From Burkholderia sp. Bp8963 (lineage in GTDB: Bacteria; Pseudomonadota; Gammaproteobacteria; Burkholderiales; Burkholderiaceae): a stretch of 64,000 nucleotides of DNA. Shown piece after piece: positions 29,636 to 41,423 of the stretch. The position numbers were made by a program, and so were the translations under genes. Within the stretch, counting starts at the first letter, position 1, and the number at the start of each line of letters is the position of its first letter. The notes below the pieces were generated by a model. The model did no database searches and was not told the DNA's origin. It saw only the letters and a list, made by a program, of their open reading frames with translations. The stretch spans positions 93,141 through 157,140 of the forward strand of contig NZ_QTQP01000014.1 of NCBI RefSeq assembly GCF_003854275.1. The letters run 5' to 3'.

Positions 29636-30997
29636 ATGGGGGCTGTCCAAGGCAGCATGCTGCTCATTTACACCGTGATCGCGATCGTGGCGCTGATCGT
29701 GATGATCGCGCGTTTCAAGGTCTATCCGTTCCTGGTCCTCATCATCGTGTCGCTCGGCCTCGGCCTGGTGGTCGGGATGCCGATGGACAAGATCGTCAAG
29801 TCGTTCGAAACGGGCAACGGCAATACGCTCGGCCACATTGCGATCGTCGTCGGCCTTGGCACGATGCTTGGCAAGATGATGGCGGAATCGGGCGGCGCGG
29901 AGCGGATCGCGACCACGCTGATCGACTGGTTCGGTGAAAAGAACATTCACTGGGCGATGATGTTCGTCGCGATCATCGTCGGCCTGCCGGTGTTCTTCGA
30001 AGTCGGCTTCGTGCTGCTGATCCCGATCGCGTTCAACGTCGCGAAGCGCACCGGCAAGTCGCTGCTCGTCGTCGGCCTGCCGATGGTGGCCGGCCTGTCG
30101 GTCGTGCACGGGCTGATCCCGCCGCACCCGGCTGCGCTGCTCGCGGTGCAGCAATACGGCGCTGATATCGGCAAGACGATCGCATTCGGCCTGATCGTCG
30201 GCGTGCCGACCGCGATCGTCGCGGGTCCGTTGTTTGCGCTGACGATCTCGAAGTTCGTGAAGCTGCCGGAGAACAACCCGCTTGCCGCGCAATTCGTCGA
30301 ATCGCACACTGAAGGCAAGAAGCGCGAACTGCCGGGCTTCGGCATCACGCTGTTCACGATCCTGCTGCCGGTGATCCTGATGCTGGTCGGCAGCTGGGCC
30401 GATCTGGTCTTCGCACCGAAGACGCTTCCGAACAACCTGCTGCGCTTTGCCGGCAACTCGGACGTCGCGCTGCTGATCGCGGTGATGGTGAGCTTCTTCA
30501 CGTTCGGCAAGCTGCAGGGCTTCAACCGCGACCAGATCCAGAAGTTCTGCGGCGAGTGTCTTGCGCCGATCGCCGGGATCACGCTGATCGTCGGCGCGGG
30601 TGGCGGCTTCGGCGGTATCCTGCGTGACAGCGGGATCTCGCAGCAGATCGTCGCGACTGCAACGCAGGCACATCTGTCGCCGCTGCTGCTCGGCTGGTTC
30701 GTCGCGGCGCTGATCCGTCTCGCGACGGGTTCGGCGACGGTCGCGATGACGACCGCCTGCGGCATCGTCGCGCCGATCGCGGCCGCGTCGGGCGTGACGG
30801 TTCGTCCGGAACTGCTGGTGCTGGCGACGGGATCGGGTTCGCTGATCTTCTCGCACGTCAACGACGGCGGCTTCTGGCTGATCAAGGAGTATTTCGGGAT
30901 GACGGTCGGCCAGACGTTCAAGACCTGGACGCTGCTCGAAACGATCATCTCGGTGCTTGGCCTCACGTTTACGCTGTTGCTGAGCGCGTTTCTGTAA
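29636..30997 (+). CDS. gntP: Gluconate:H+ symporter
   Basis: Inner-membrane permease of the GntP family, 453 residues with 12-14 helices. Diagnostic stretches are RFKVYPFLVLIIVSLGLGLV, LGKMMAESGGAERIATTLI, the GLIPPHPAALLAVQQYG loop and GTGSGSLIFSHVNDGGFWLI. It imports gluconate for the kinase encoded 13 bp downstream. A very strong Shine-Dalgarno (AAGGAGGAG, 29622-29630) sits 5 bp before ATG 29636, and this GGAGGAG is fully complementary to the CTCCTCC motifs of the candidate sRNA at 43.6 kb. Confidence 0.95.
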   Translation: MGAVQGSMLLIYTVIAIVALIVMIARFKVYPFLVLIIVSLGLGLVVGMPMDKIVKSFETGNGNTLGHIAIVVGLGTMLGKMMAESGGAERIATTLIDWFGEKNIHWAMMFVAIIVGLPVFFEVGFVLLIPIAFNVAKRTGKSLLVVGLPMVAGLSVVHGLIPPHPAALLAVQQYGADIGKTIAFGLIVGVPTAIVAGPLFALTISKFVKLPENNPLAAQFVESHTEGKKRELPGFGITLFTILLPVILMLVGSWADLVFAPKTLPNNLLRFAGNSDVALLIAVMVSFFTFGKLQGFNRDQIQKFCGECLAPIAGITLIVGAGGGFGGILRDSGISQQIVATATQAHLSPLLLGWFVAALIRLATGSATVAMTTACGIVAPIAAASGVTVRPELLVLATGSGSLIFSHVNDGGFWLIKEYFGMTVGQTFKTWTLLETIISVLGLTFTLLLSAFL

Positions 30998-31010
30998 CAA
31001 GGGGTAGTCA

Positions 31011-31514
31011 ATGATTCTGATCGCAATGGGCGTGTCGGGCGCGGGCAAGTCGCGGATCGGCGAGATGCTGGCGGAACGCCTGTCGTGCAGCTATACCGAT
31101 GGCGACGCGTTCCACAGCGCCGCCAACAAGGAGAAGATGCACCACGGGATTCCGCTGACCGACGACGACCGCTGGCCGTGGTTGCGGACGATCCGTGCGG
31201 CCATCGAGGAAAAGCAGCGTGCGGGCGAGACGGCCGTTTTCACGTGCTCGTCGCTGAAGCGTTCGTATCGCGACGTGCTGCGCGGCAACGACACCGATGT
31301 GCGGTTCGTGTACCTGAAGGGCTCGTTCGCTGTATTGCACGAGCGCCTGCAGAGCCGCACCGGCCATTTTTTCGATCCGTCGCTGCTGCAGAGCCAGCTC
31401 GAGACGCTCGAGGAGCCGGGCCCGGACGAAGCGATCGAGGTCAGCATCGAGCTGACGCCCGAACAGATCGTCGATCAGGTGATGGTGAAGATCGGCCGCG
31501 CGCAGCAGCGCTGA
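31011..31514 (+). CDS. gntK: Gluconokinase
   Basis: ATP-dependent phosphorylation of gluconate to 6-phosphogluconate, the Edd substrate. The 167-residue P-loop kinase has Walker A GVSGAGKS (7-14), the gluconokinase signature DGDAFHSAANKEKMHHGIPL and CSSLKRSYRDVLR. It is coupled to gntP (13 bp), and a perfect 16-bp terminator follows at 31561. Confidence 0.96.
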   Translation: MILIAMGVSGAGKSRIGEMLAERLSCSYTDGDAFHSAANKEKMHHGIPLTDDDRWPWLRTIRAAIEEKQRAGETAVFTCSSLKRSYRDVLRGNDTDVRFVYLKGSFAVLHERLQSRTGHFFDPSLLQSQLETLEEPGPDEAIEVSIELTPEQIVDQVMVKIGRAQQR

Positions 31515-31560
31515 GCGCGGTATGCGGCGCCGGACAACCCGGCGCTGGCCCCCAAAACGA

Positions 31561-31600
31561 AAACGCCCGATGCGTGCAAGCCACGCATCGGGCGTTTCCA
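31561..31600. terminator. Bidirectional terminator between gntK and purB
   Basis: A perfect 16-bp inverted repeat (31561-31576 with 31582-31597) around a 5-nt loop, with an A-rich left side and TTT on the right. It can stop transcription from both convergent genes. Confidence 0.82.
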
Positions 31601-31661
31601 TTTGCGCGGGAAGCGGCCGGGAGGCCGCCGCCGCGCACGGCGAGCCGAAGGCCGAGGGCCG

Positions 31662-34271
<2,610 letters not shown>

Positions 34272-34466
34272 CATCGACACCCGGCCGACACGATTTTCGG
34301 CCCTCCGGATCGACGGCCGATCGCGACCGTTCTTGCGTAAATCGACCGCGTATTTGCGAAAAATCGCGATCATGCAAGAAACGCATAATCGAATAAGCAA
34401 ACGGCATTGGATTAAAAAAACGGGTTTTTCGACAATGTGCGCCATCCGTTGACCGTTGGAGAATCC

Positions 34467-35753
34467 ATGTCTTCGCAATTGCAGTCCATCCCGTCCTACC
34501 TGCACGCCGACGATCTCGGCCCGTGGGGCAACTACCTTCAGCAAGTCGATCGCGTCGCGCCGTACCTCGGCTCGCTGTCGCGCTGGCTCGAGACGCTGAA
34601 GCGCCCGAAGCGCATCCTGGTCGTCGACGTGCCGATCGAACTCGACAACGGCACCGTTGCGCACTTCGAAGGCTATCGCGTGCAGCACAACGTTTCGCGC
34701 GGTCCGGGCAAGGGTGGCGTGCGTTACCACCAGGACGTGACGCTGTCGGAAGTGATGGCACTGTCCGCATGGATGTCGGTGAAGAACGCAGCCGTGAACG
34801 TGCCGTACGGCGGCGCGAAGGGCGGCATCCGTGTCGACCCGCGCAAGCTGTCGCGTGGTGAGCTCGAGCGCGTGACGCGCCGCTACACCAGCGAAATCGG
34901 CATCATCATCGGGCCGAACACCGACATTCCGGCACCGGACGTCAACACCAACGAACAGGTGATGGCGTGGATGATGGACACGTACTCGATGAACCAGGGC
35001 CAGACGGCCACCGGCGTCGTGACCGGCAAGCCGATCTCGCTCGGCGGTTCGCTCGGCCGCAAGGAAGCAACGGGCCGCGGCGTGTTCGTCGTCGGCTGCG
35101 AAGCGGCGAAGAAGAAGGGCCTCGAAATCGCCGGCGCGCGCATTGCGGTGCAGGGCTTCGGCAACGTCGGCGGCATCGCGGCGAAGCTGTTCCAGGAAGC
35201 GGGCTCGAAGGTGATCGCAGTGCAGGATCACACCGGCACGATCTACCAGCCGGCCGGCCTCGACGCGAACAAACTGCTCGACCACGTCGCACGCACGGGC
35301 GGCGTCGCGGGCTTCGAAGGCTCGGAGCCGATGCCGAACGACGAGTTCTGGACGGTCGAGACCGACATCCTGATCCCGGCTGCGCTGGAAAACCAGATCA
35401 CCGAGAAGAACGCTTCGAAGATTCGTACGAAGATCATCGTCGAAGGCGCGAACGGCCCGACGACGACGGCGGCGGACGACATCCTGAGCGCGAACGGCGT
35501 GCTCGTGATCCCGGACGTGATCGCGAACGCGGGCGGCGTGACCGTGTCGTACTTCGAGTGGGTGCAGGACTTCTCGAGCTTCTTCTGGACCGAAGACGAG
35601 ATCAACCACCGTCTCGAGCGCGTGATGCGCGAAGCGTTCGCCGGCGTGTGGGCGGTCGCGGAAGAGCACAAGGTGTCGGTGCGCACCGCGGCGTTCATCG
35701 TCGCGTGCAAGCGCATCCTGATGGCGCGCGAAATGCGCGGTCTGTATCCCTGA
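34467..35753 (+). CDS. gdhA: Glutamate dehydrogenase
   Basis: Interconverts glutamate and 2-oxoglutarate plus ammonia. The 428-residue Glu/Leu/Phe/Val dehydrogenase has the substrate-binding [27 protein letters not shown], the Rossmann loop VQGFGNVGG and [21 protein letters not shown] lies 6 bp before ATG 34467; an in-frame start 30 bp upstream is less likely. The 195-bp upstream region is AT-rich with GCGA-A4-TCGC at 34356-34367. Downstream lies the glutamate/aspartate ABC transporter. Confidence 0.95.
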   Translation: MSSQLQSIPSYLHADDLGPWGNYLQQVDRVAPYLGSLSRWLETLKRPKRILVVDVPIELDNGTVAHFEGYRVQHNVSRGPGKGGVRYHQDVTLSEVMALSAWMSVKNAAVNVPYGGAKGGIRVDPRKLSRGELERVTRRYTSEIGIIIGPNTDIPAPDVNTNEQVMAWMMDTYSMNQGQTATGVVTGKPISLGGSLGRKEATGRGVFVVGCEAAKKKGLEIAGARIAVQGFGNVGGIAAKLFQEAGSKVIAVQDHTGTIYQPAGLDANKLLDHVARTGGVAGFEGSEPMPNDEFWTVETDILIPAALENQITEKNASKIRTKIIVEGANGPTTTAADDILSANGVLVIPDVIANAGGVTVSYFEWVQDFSSFFWTEDEINHRLERVMREAFAGVWAVAEEHKVSVRTAAFIVACKRILMAREMRGLYP

Positions 35754-35755
35754 TC

Positions 35756-35779
35756 GATTGACGTCGAGATTGACGTCGA
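35756..35779. repeat. 12-bp perfect tandem duplication after gdhA
   Basis: GATTGACGTCGA occurs twice in tandem (35756-35767, 35768-35779), starting 2 bp after the gdhA stop. Confidence 0.75.
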
Positions 35780-35823
35780 TCAAGCCATGACGCAATCCAC
35801 CCGATTGCGTACATGAACCTCTC

Positions 35824-35853
35824 GCGGGCGGCACCGGATCCGGTGTCGCCCGC
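35824..35853 (+). terminator. Strong hairpin after gdhA, possible terminator
   Basis: A 14-bp stem (35824-35837 with 35840-35853, one G-U pair) with a minimal loop; a smaller hairpin, ACGCAAT/ATTGCGT, precedes it at 35790-35810. No T-run follows, so it could act as a Rho-dependent end or a 3'-end stabiliser. Confidence 0.5.
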
Positions 35854-35984
35854 GCGTGCATTCGGGTGCCGGAGCCAGGAGGACGGCTGCGCACAGGGCG
35901 ATCCGTAATGCGGTAAACATCCAGTACTTTCAGAAATATTACTTTGATACACTGGCGCGGGTTTTAGCCAAGGAGATGAACAAA

Positions 35985-36878
35985 ATGAAATTCCACAAGG
36001 CAGTCCTGATGGCAGCGGCGCTCTGCGCGTTCGCAGGCGGCGTGCATGCCCAGGAGACCGGCACGCTGAAGAAGATCAAGGACACGGGCGTGATCGCGCT
36101 GGGCCACCGCGAATCGTCGATCCCGTTCTCCTACTACGACCAGAACCAGCAGGTGGTCGGCTATTCGCGCGAGTTTCAGCTGAAGGTCGTCGACGCGGTG
36201 AAGAAGAAGCTGAACCTGCCGAACCTGCAGACGAAGAACATCCCGGTCACGTCGCAGAACCGCATCCCGCTCGTGCAGAACGGCACGGTCGACATCGAGT
36301 GCGGCTCGACGACCAACAATGCGGAACGCCAGCAACAGGCTGCGTTCTCGGACACGATCTTCGTGATCGGCACCCGCCTGATGACGAACAAGAGCTCGGG
36401 CGTCAAGGATTTCGCGGACCTGAAGGGCAAGACCGTCGTGACGACGGCCGGCACGACGTCCGAGCGTCTGCTGCGCAAGATGAACAACGACAAGCAGATG
36501 GGCATGAACATCATCAGCGCGAAGGATCACGGCGATTCGTTCAATACGCTGGAATCGGGCCGCGCGGTTGCATTCATGATGGACGACGCGCTGCTCGCGG
36601 GCGAGCGCGCGAAGGCGAAGAAGCCGGACGAGTGGGTGATCGTCGGCACGCCGCAGTCCGAAGAAGCGTACGGCTGCATGATGCGCAAGGGCGATACGGA
36701 ATTCAAGAAGGTCGTCGACGATGCGATCGCGCAGGTCGAGAAGTCCGGCGAAGCCGAGAAGATCTACGCGAAGTGGTTCGAGAATCCGATTCCGCCGAAG
36801 GGGCTCAACCTGAAGTTCCCGCTGTCCGACTCGATGAAGAAGCTCTACGCGAACCCGAACGACAAGGCGCTCGACTGA
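35985..36878 (+). CDS. gltI: Glutamate/aspartate ABC transporter, periplasmic binding protein
   Basis: Captures glutamate or aspartate in the periplasm for GltJKL. The 297-residue protein begins with a signal peptide (MKFHKAVLMAAALCAFAGGVHA, shown here as residues 1-22 ending VHA). Next come the type 3 solute-binding domain motifs DTGVIALGHRESSIPFSYYD and GTVDIECGSTTNNAERQQQ. ATG 35985 is preferred because AGGAG (35971-35975) is 9 bp away; it abuts the alternative ATG at 35976. A partial terminator separates it from gltJ. Confidence 0.92.
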   Translation: MKFHKAVLMAAALCAFAGGVHAQETGTLKKIKDTGVIALGHRESSIPFSYYDQNQQVVGYSREFQLKVVDAVKKKLNLPNLQTKNIPVTSQNRIPLVQNGTVDIECGSTTNNAERQQQAAFSDTIFVIGTRLMTNKSSGVKDFADLKGKTVVTTAGTTSERLLRKMNNDKQMGMNIISAKDHGDSFNTLESGRAVAFMMDDALLAGERAKAKKPDEWVIVGTPQSEEAYGCMMRKGDTEFKKVVDDAIAQVEKSGEAEKIYAKWFENPIPPKGLNLKFPLSDSMKKLYANPNDKALD

Positions 36879-36912
36879 CCGTGCGTCCGTTGAAGCAGAG
36901 TTGACGCTGACG

Positions 36913-36947
36913 AAACGGAAGAGGCCACGCTTCTTCCGTTTCTTTTT
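36913..36947 (+). terminator. Intercistronic attenuator/terminator between gltI and gltJ
   Basis: AAACGGAAGA (36913-36922) pairs perfectly with 36932-36941 around a 9-nt loop, followed by CTTTTT. Such a structure behind the binding-protein gene lets gltI be expressed well above the membrane genes. Confidence 0.75.
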
Positions 36948-36962
36948 GCTGGAGTCTTGTCC

Positions 36963-37703
36963 ATGTCATACCACTGGAACTGGGGTATCTTGCTGAGCCC
37001 CGTGTCGACCGGCGAGCCGACCACTTATTTCGGATGGCTGATGTCCGGGTTCGGGGTGACGATCAAGGTGTCGCTCACCGCCTGGGTGATCGCGCTGATC
37101 GTCGGCTCGCTGTTCGGCGTGCTGCGCACCGTGCCGAACAAATGGCTGTCTGCGATCGGCACCGTCTACGTGTCGATCTTCCGGAACGTCCCGTTGATCG
37201 TGCAGTTCTTCGTCTGGTACCTCGTCGTGCCGGAACTGCTGCCGCCGTCGATCGGCACCTGGATCAAGCAGCTGCCGCCGAACACGCAGTTCTTCACCGC
37301 GTCGATCGTCTGTCTCGGCCTGTTCACGGGCGCGCGCGTGTGCGAGCAGGTGCGCTCGGGCATCAACGCGCTGCCGAAGGGCCAGCGCGCCGCAGGCCTC
37401 GCGATGGGCTTCACGCAGTGGCAGACGTATCGCTACGTGTTGCTGCCGGTCGCGTACCGGATCATCGTGCCGCCACTCACGTCGGAATTCCTGAACATCT
37501 TCAAGAACTCCGCGGTCGCGTCGACGATCGGCTTGCTCGATCTGTCCGCGCAGGCGCGCCAGCTCGTCGACTACACCGCACAGACGTATGAATCGTTCAT
37601 CGCGGTCACGCTTGCATACGTGATCATCAACCTCGTCGTGATGGCGTTCATGCGCTGGATCGAGAGCCGATCCCGGCTGCCTGGCTATATCGGAGGCAAG
37701 TGA
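36963..37703 (+). CDS. gltJ: Glutamate/aspartate ABC transporter permease GltJ
   Basis: One of two inner-membrane permeases of the system, 246 residues with about five helices ([34 protein letters not shown]). The ABC-contact EAA loop is seen in [24 protein letters not shown] lies 8 bp before ATG 36963. Its stop overlaps the gltK start by one base (TGATG), showing translational coupling. Confidence 0.93.
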   Translation: MSYHWNWGILLSPVSTGEPTTYFGWLMSGFGVTIKVSLTAWVIALIVGSLFGVLRTVPNKWLSAIGTVYVSIFRNVPLIVQFFVWYLVVPELLPPSIGTWIKQLPPNTQFFTASIVCLGLFTGARVCEQVRSGINALPKGQRAAGLAMGFTQWQTYRYVLLPVAYRIIVPPLTSEFLNIFKNSAVASTIGLLDLSAQARQLVDYTAQTYESFIAVTLAYVIINLVVMAFMRWIESRSRLPGYIGGK

Positions 37704-38380
37704 TGCATCAGTTCGACTGGAGTAGTATCCCCGGCGCGCTGCCGACGCTGTGGACGGGGGCGATCATCACGTTGCAGATCACGCTGATCGCGATCGTGGT
37801 CGGGATCGTCTGGGGCACGCTGCTTGCGCTGATGCGGCTGTCGGGCGTGAAGCCGCTCGCGTGGTTCGCGCAGGGCTACGTGACGGTGTTCCGCTCGATC
37901 CCGCTCGTGATGGTGCTGCTGTGGTTCTTCCTGATCGTGCCGCAGGTGCTGCAGGGCGTGCTCGGGCTGTCGCCGACGATCGACATCCGGCTCGCGTCGG
38001 CAATGGTTGCGTTCTCGCTGTTCGAAGCCGCGTATTATTCCGAGATCATCCGCGCCGGCATCCAGGCGGTGCCGCGCGGGCAGGTGAATGCCGCGTTCGC
38101 GCTCGGCATGAACTACGGGCTGGCGATGCGCCTCGTGATCCTGCCGCAGGCCTTCCGCGCGATGGTGCCGCTGCTGCTCACGCAGGCGATCGTGCTGTTC
38201 CAGGACACGTCGCTCGTCTATGTGATCAGTCTCGCGGACTTCTTCCGCACGGCCGCCAACATCGGCGATCGCGACGGCACGAGCGTCGAGATGATCCTGT
38301 TCGCGGGCGCATGCTATTTCGTGATTTGCTCGGTGGCATCCGCCCTCGTCAAAGGTCTCCAGAAAAAGGTCACAAGATGA
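37703..38380 (+). CDS. gltK: Glutamate/aspartate ABC transporter permease GltK
   Basis: Second permease, 225 residues. It has helices around [20 protein letters not shown] and [20 protein letters not shown], and the EAA loop [26 protein letters not shown] lies 6-7 bp before ATG 37703; a GTG one codon earlier is also possible. Its TGA overlaps the gltL ATG (ATGA). Confidence 0.93.
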   Translation: MHQFDWSSIPGALPTLWTGAIITLQITLIAIVVGIVWGTLLALMRLSGVKPLAWFAQGYVTVFRSIPLVMVLLWFFLIVPQVLQGVLGLSPTIDIRLASAMVAFSLFEAAYYSEIIRAGIQAVPRGQVNAAFALGMNYGLAMRLVILPQAFRAMVPLLLTQAIVLFQDTSLVYVISLADFFRTAANIGDRDGTSVEMILFAGACYFVICSVASALVKGLQKKVTR

Positions 38381-39102
38381 TTTCCATCAAGAACGTTTCG
38401 AAGTGGTACGGCCAGTTTCAGGTCCTCACCGACTGCACGACCGATGTGAAGAAGGGCGAGGTGGTCGTCGTCTGCGGGCCGTCGGGCTCGGGCAAGTCGA
38501 CGCTGATCAAGACCGTAAACGGCCTCGAGCCGTTCCAGCAGGGCGAGATCCTCGTGAACGGCCAGTCGGTCGGCGACAAGAAGACGAACCTGTCGAAGCT
38601 GCGCTCGAAGGTCGGGATGGTGTTCCAGCATTTCGAGCTGTTCCCGCACCTGTCGATCACCGAGAACCTGACGCTCGCGCAGATCAAGGTACTCGGCCGC
38701 GGCAAGGACGAAGCGACCGAGAAGGGCTTGAAGCTGCTCGACCGTGTCGGCCTGAAGGCACACGCGCACAAGTTCCCGGGCCAGCTCTCGGGCGGCCAGC
38801 AGCAGCGGGTTGCGATTGCGCGCGCGCTGTCGATGGACCCGATCGCGATGCTGTTCGACGAGCCGACCTCGGCGCTCGATCCCGAGATGATCAACGAGGT
38901 GCTCGACGTGATGGTCGAACTCGCGAAGGAAGGGATGACGATGATGGTCGTCACGCACGAGATGGGCTTTGCGAAGAAGGTCGCGCACCGCGTGATCTTC
39001 ATGGACAAGGGCGCGATCGTCGAGGACGACCGCAAGGAAGACTTCTTCGCGAATCCGCGCTCGGACCGCGCGAAGGATTTCCTCGCGAAGATCCTGCACT
39101 GA
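38377..39102 (+). CDS. gltL: Glutamate/aspartate ABC transporter ATPase GltL
   Basis: Cytoplasmic ATPase driving amino-acid import through GltJK. The 241-residue protein has Walker [10 protein letters not shown] (34-42), the Q-loop [13 protein letters not shown], the signature LSGGQQQR (137-144) and Walker B MLFDEP (158-163), followed by the H-loop VVTHEMGF. The start overlaps gltK. A terminator lies 51 bp downstream. Confidence 0.95.
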   Translation: MISIKNVSKWYGQFQVLTDCTTDVKKGEVVVVCGPSGSGKSTLIKTVNGLEPFQQGEILVNGQSVGDKKTNLSKLRSKVGMVFQHFELFPHLSITENLTLAQIKVLGRGKDEATEKGLKLLDRVGLKAHAHKFPGQLSGGQQQRVAIARALSMDPIAMLFDEPTSALDPEMINEVLDVMVELAKEGMTMMVVTHEMGFAKKVAHRVIFMDKGAIVEDDRKEDFFANPRSDRAKDFLAKILH

Positions 39103-39153
39103 AGCGGGGAGGGCGGGGCCGCCCTCCAGCTCTTCACATGCCGCTGCAAACGG

Positions 39154-39181
39154 AAACGCCTGGCGATGCCAGGCGTTTTTT
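39154..39181 (+). terminator. Rho-independent terminator after gltL
   Basis: A perfect 11-bp stem AAACGCCTGGC (39154-39164) and its complement (39168-39178) with a GAT loop, followed by a run of six T. Confidence 0.82.
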
Positions 39182-39211
39182 CGTCCGTATCCGCGCGCGG
39201 CGGGCGTGCCT

Positions 39212-40114
39212 TCAGAAGTCGAACGCGTCCTCGCTGACATCCGCCTCGACGGCCGGCAGCGGCCGCGCGGGCGCGGACGCCGAAGCGTCGAGTGCCGGGT
39301 TGCGCAGCTTTTCGAGCACGGCGGCCGGCACCGGGATCTGCATCCGCGCGGCGACGTCGCCGCACTGGAACATGATCAGCTCGCCCGGCTCGAACGCGGT
39401 CCACACTTCGTTGTCGGTGAGCGGCTGCGTCGCGATCACCGCGACCCGATCCTCGGGCGTCGTGTACTTCGCGAAATCGATCGACAGGTCTTCGTCGACG
39501 AGGTGCGCGGTCGAAAACGGCCAGCGGCGCACGAGGTAGTGCAGCCGGGTCGAGCAGTGTGCGAACAGCGCCTGCCCGTTCGACATCAGGAAATTGAACA
39601 CGCCGTGGTCGGTGATGCCGCGGGTCAGTTCGCCGACCCGCTCGAACAGCTCGGGCAGCGGCGGCTGTGCGCCGGGGAATGCTTCACGCAGCCCCTGCAT
39701 CAGCACGCAGAACGCCTTTTCGCTGTCGGTGGTGCCGACCGGGTGATAGACGCTGCCTTCCATGTCGGGCGCGTAGTCCTGCAGGTCGCCGTTGTGCGCG
39801 AAGATCCAGTGCCGGCCCCACAGCTCGCGCATGAACGGATGGCTGTTCTCGAGCAGGATGCGGCCCTGCGTTGCCTTGCGGATGTGCGCGATCGTGTTCT
39901 TCGACTTGATCGGGTAGCGCTTGACCATCTCGGCGATCGGCGATGTGGCCGATGCCTGGTGATCGATGAACAGGCGGCAGGCCTTGTCTTCGAAGAATGC
40001 GATGCCCCAGCCGTCGGCGTGGTGGTCGGTGAGCCCGCCCCGGGCCGCGAAGCCGGTGAATGAGAATGTGACGTCCGTCGGCGCGGCGCAGTTCATTCCT
40101 AGGAGTTGGCACAT
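39212..40114 (-). CDS. Class II glutamine amidotransferase (YafJ-like)
   Basis: The 300-residue protein starts MCQLLGMNCAAPTDVTFSF, so Cys2 becomes the N-terminal nucleophile of an Ntn-type glutaminase domain. Supporting motifs are GLTDHHADGWGIAFFED, HIRKATQGRILLENSHPFMR and FAHNGDL. It has the glutaminase domain but no synthase domain, so the ammonia acceptor is unknown; some members of the family act on gamma-glutamyl compounds. It converges with the gltIJKL genes, which may be coincidence. ATG 40114 is fixed by the required Cys2. Confidence 0.9.
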   Translation of the reverse strand: MCQLLGMNCAAPTDVTFSFTGFAARGGLTDHHADGWGIAFFEDKACRLFIDHQASATSPIAEMVKRYPIKSKNTIAHIRKATQGRILLENSHPFMRELWGRHWIFAHNGDLQDYAPDMEGSVYHPVGTTDSEKAFCVLMQGLREAFPGAQPPLPELFERVGELTRGITDHGVFNFLMSNGQALFAHCSTRLHYLVRRWPFSTAHLVDEDLSIDFAKYTTPEDRVAVIATQPLTDNEVWTAFEPGELIMFQCGDVAARMQIPVPAAVLEKLRNPALDASASAPARPLPAVEADVSEDAFDF

Positions 40115-40148
40115 TTTACTTGGGGGCAGCAGGCTGAAGCGGCGTAAT

Positions 40149-40166
40149 GAACCGGTTGAACCGGTT
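40149..40166. repeat. Tandem 9-bp repeat with palindromic AACCGGTT core
   Basis: GAACCGGTT occurs twice in tandem (40149-40157, 40158-40166), each containing AACCGGTT. It lies in the shared upstream region of the amidotransferase gene (minus) and pyrC (plus), about 35 bp from the amidotransferase start, and could be an operator pair. A TACAAT at 40195-40200 is a candidate -10 for pyrC. Confidence 0.5.
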
Positions 40167-40358
40167 GATGCGGTCGGCACCGGGTGAACCCCGGTACAAT
40201 GTCTGCTTCTAGCATATCACCGAGCCAACAGCGGTAAAAAGCGGATTCCGCCGACAAACGGCCCCGTGTTGCGGTTAGCCGTCAGTCGGCCCGCGCCGGC
40301 GTCTTCCGGCACCACTTCCGGCACCATTTTCCCGCCCCGTTCCTCACGACGCCCTCCT

Positions 40359-41423
40359 ATGACTGCCTCGAACGCATCCTCCCCGGCGACGCTGACGCTC
40401 GCCCGTCCCGACGACTGGCACCTGCACGTTCGCGACGGCGACATGCTCGCCGCCGTACTGCCGCACACCGCGCGCCAGTTCGGCCGCGCGATCATCATGC
40501 CGAACCTGAAGCCGCCCGTGACGACCACCGAACAGGCGCACGCCTATCGCGAGCGGGTTCTCGCCGCGGTGCCTGCCGACGTGACGTTCGAGCCGCTGAT
40601 GACGCTGTACCTGACCGACAACACGCCGCCCGACGAGATCCGCCGCGCGCGCGAAAGCGGCTTCGTGCACGGCGTGAAGCTGTACCCGGCCGGCGCGACG
40701 ACCAACTCGGACCACGGTGTGACCGATCTCGCGAAATGCGCGAGGACGCTCGAGGCGATGCAGGAAACCGGCATGCCGCTGCTCGTGCACGGCGAGGTGA
40801 CCGACGCGTCGATCGACCTGTTCGACCGCGAGAAAGTGTTCATCGACCGCGTGATGACGCCGCTGCGCCGCGATTTTCCGGGCCTGAAGGTCGTGTTCGA
40901 GCACATCACGACGAAGGACGCGGCCGACTACGTGCGTGACGCCGACGCGGCACCAGGCCTGCTCGGCGCGACGATCACCGCGCATCACCTGCTGTACAAC
41001 CGCAACGCGATCTTCGTCGGCGGGATCCGCCCGCATTACTACTGCCTGCCGGTGCTCAAGCGTGAGACGCACCGCGTCGCGCTCGTCGAGGCGGCGACGT
41101 CGGGCAACCCGCGTTTCTTCCTCGGCACCGACAGCGCGCCGCACGCACGCAACGCGAAGGAAGCCGCGTGCGGCTGCGCGGGCTGCTACACGGCGCTGCA
41201 TGCGCTCGAGCTGTATGCGGAGGCGTTCGACAACGCCGGCGCGCTCGACAAGCTCGAAGGTTTCGCGAGCTTCTTCGGCGCGGACTTCTACGGCCTGCCG
41301 CGCAGCAGCGAGACGGTCACGCTGCGCCGCGAACCGTGGGAGCTGCCGCTCGAGATCTTCGCGGGCGACACGCCGGTCGTGCCACTGCGCGCAGGCGAGT
41401 CGATCGGCTGGAAGCTCGCGTGA
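40359..41423 (+). CDS. pyrC: Dihydroorotase
   Basis: Ring closure of carbamoyl aspartate in pyrimidine synthesis. The 354-residue class II enzyme has the zinc ligands H21 and H23 in [10 protein letters not shown], the carboxylated Lys106 in [16 protein letters not shown], His-containing LVHGEVTD and [11 protein letters not shown], and the catalytic Asp in [19 protein letters not shown] 40359 has only a weak ribosome-binding site (CTCC-rich context), with a leader of about 150 nt if TACAAT at 40195 is the -10. Its stop overlaps the GTG of the next gene. Confidence 0.96.
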   Translation: MTASNASSPATLTLARPDDWHLHVRDGDMLAAVLPHTARQFGRAIIMPNLKPPVTTTEQAHAYRERVLAAVPADVTFEPLMTLYLTDNTPPDEIRRARESGFVHGVKLYPAGATTNSDHGVTDLAKCARTLEAMQETGMPLLVHGEVTDASIDLFDREKVFIDRVMTPLRRDFPGLKVVFEHITTKDAADYVRDADAAPGLLGATITAHHLLYNRNAIFVGGIRPHYYCLPVLKRETHRVALVEAATSGNPRFFLGTDSAPHARNAKEAACGCAGCYTALHALELYAEAFDNAGALDKLEGFASFFGADFYGLPRSSETVTLRREPWELPLEIFAGDTPVVPLRAGESIGWKLA

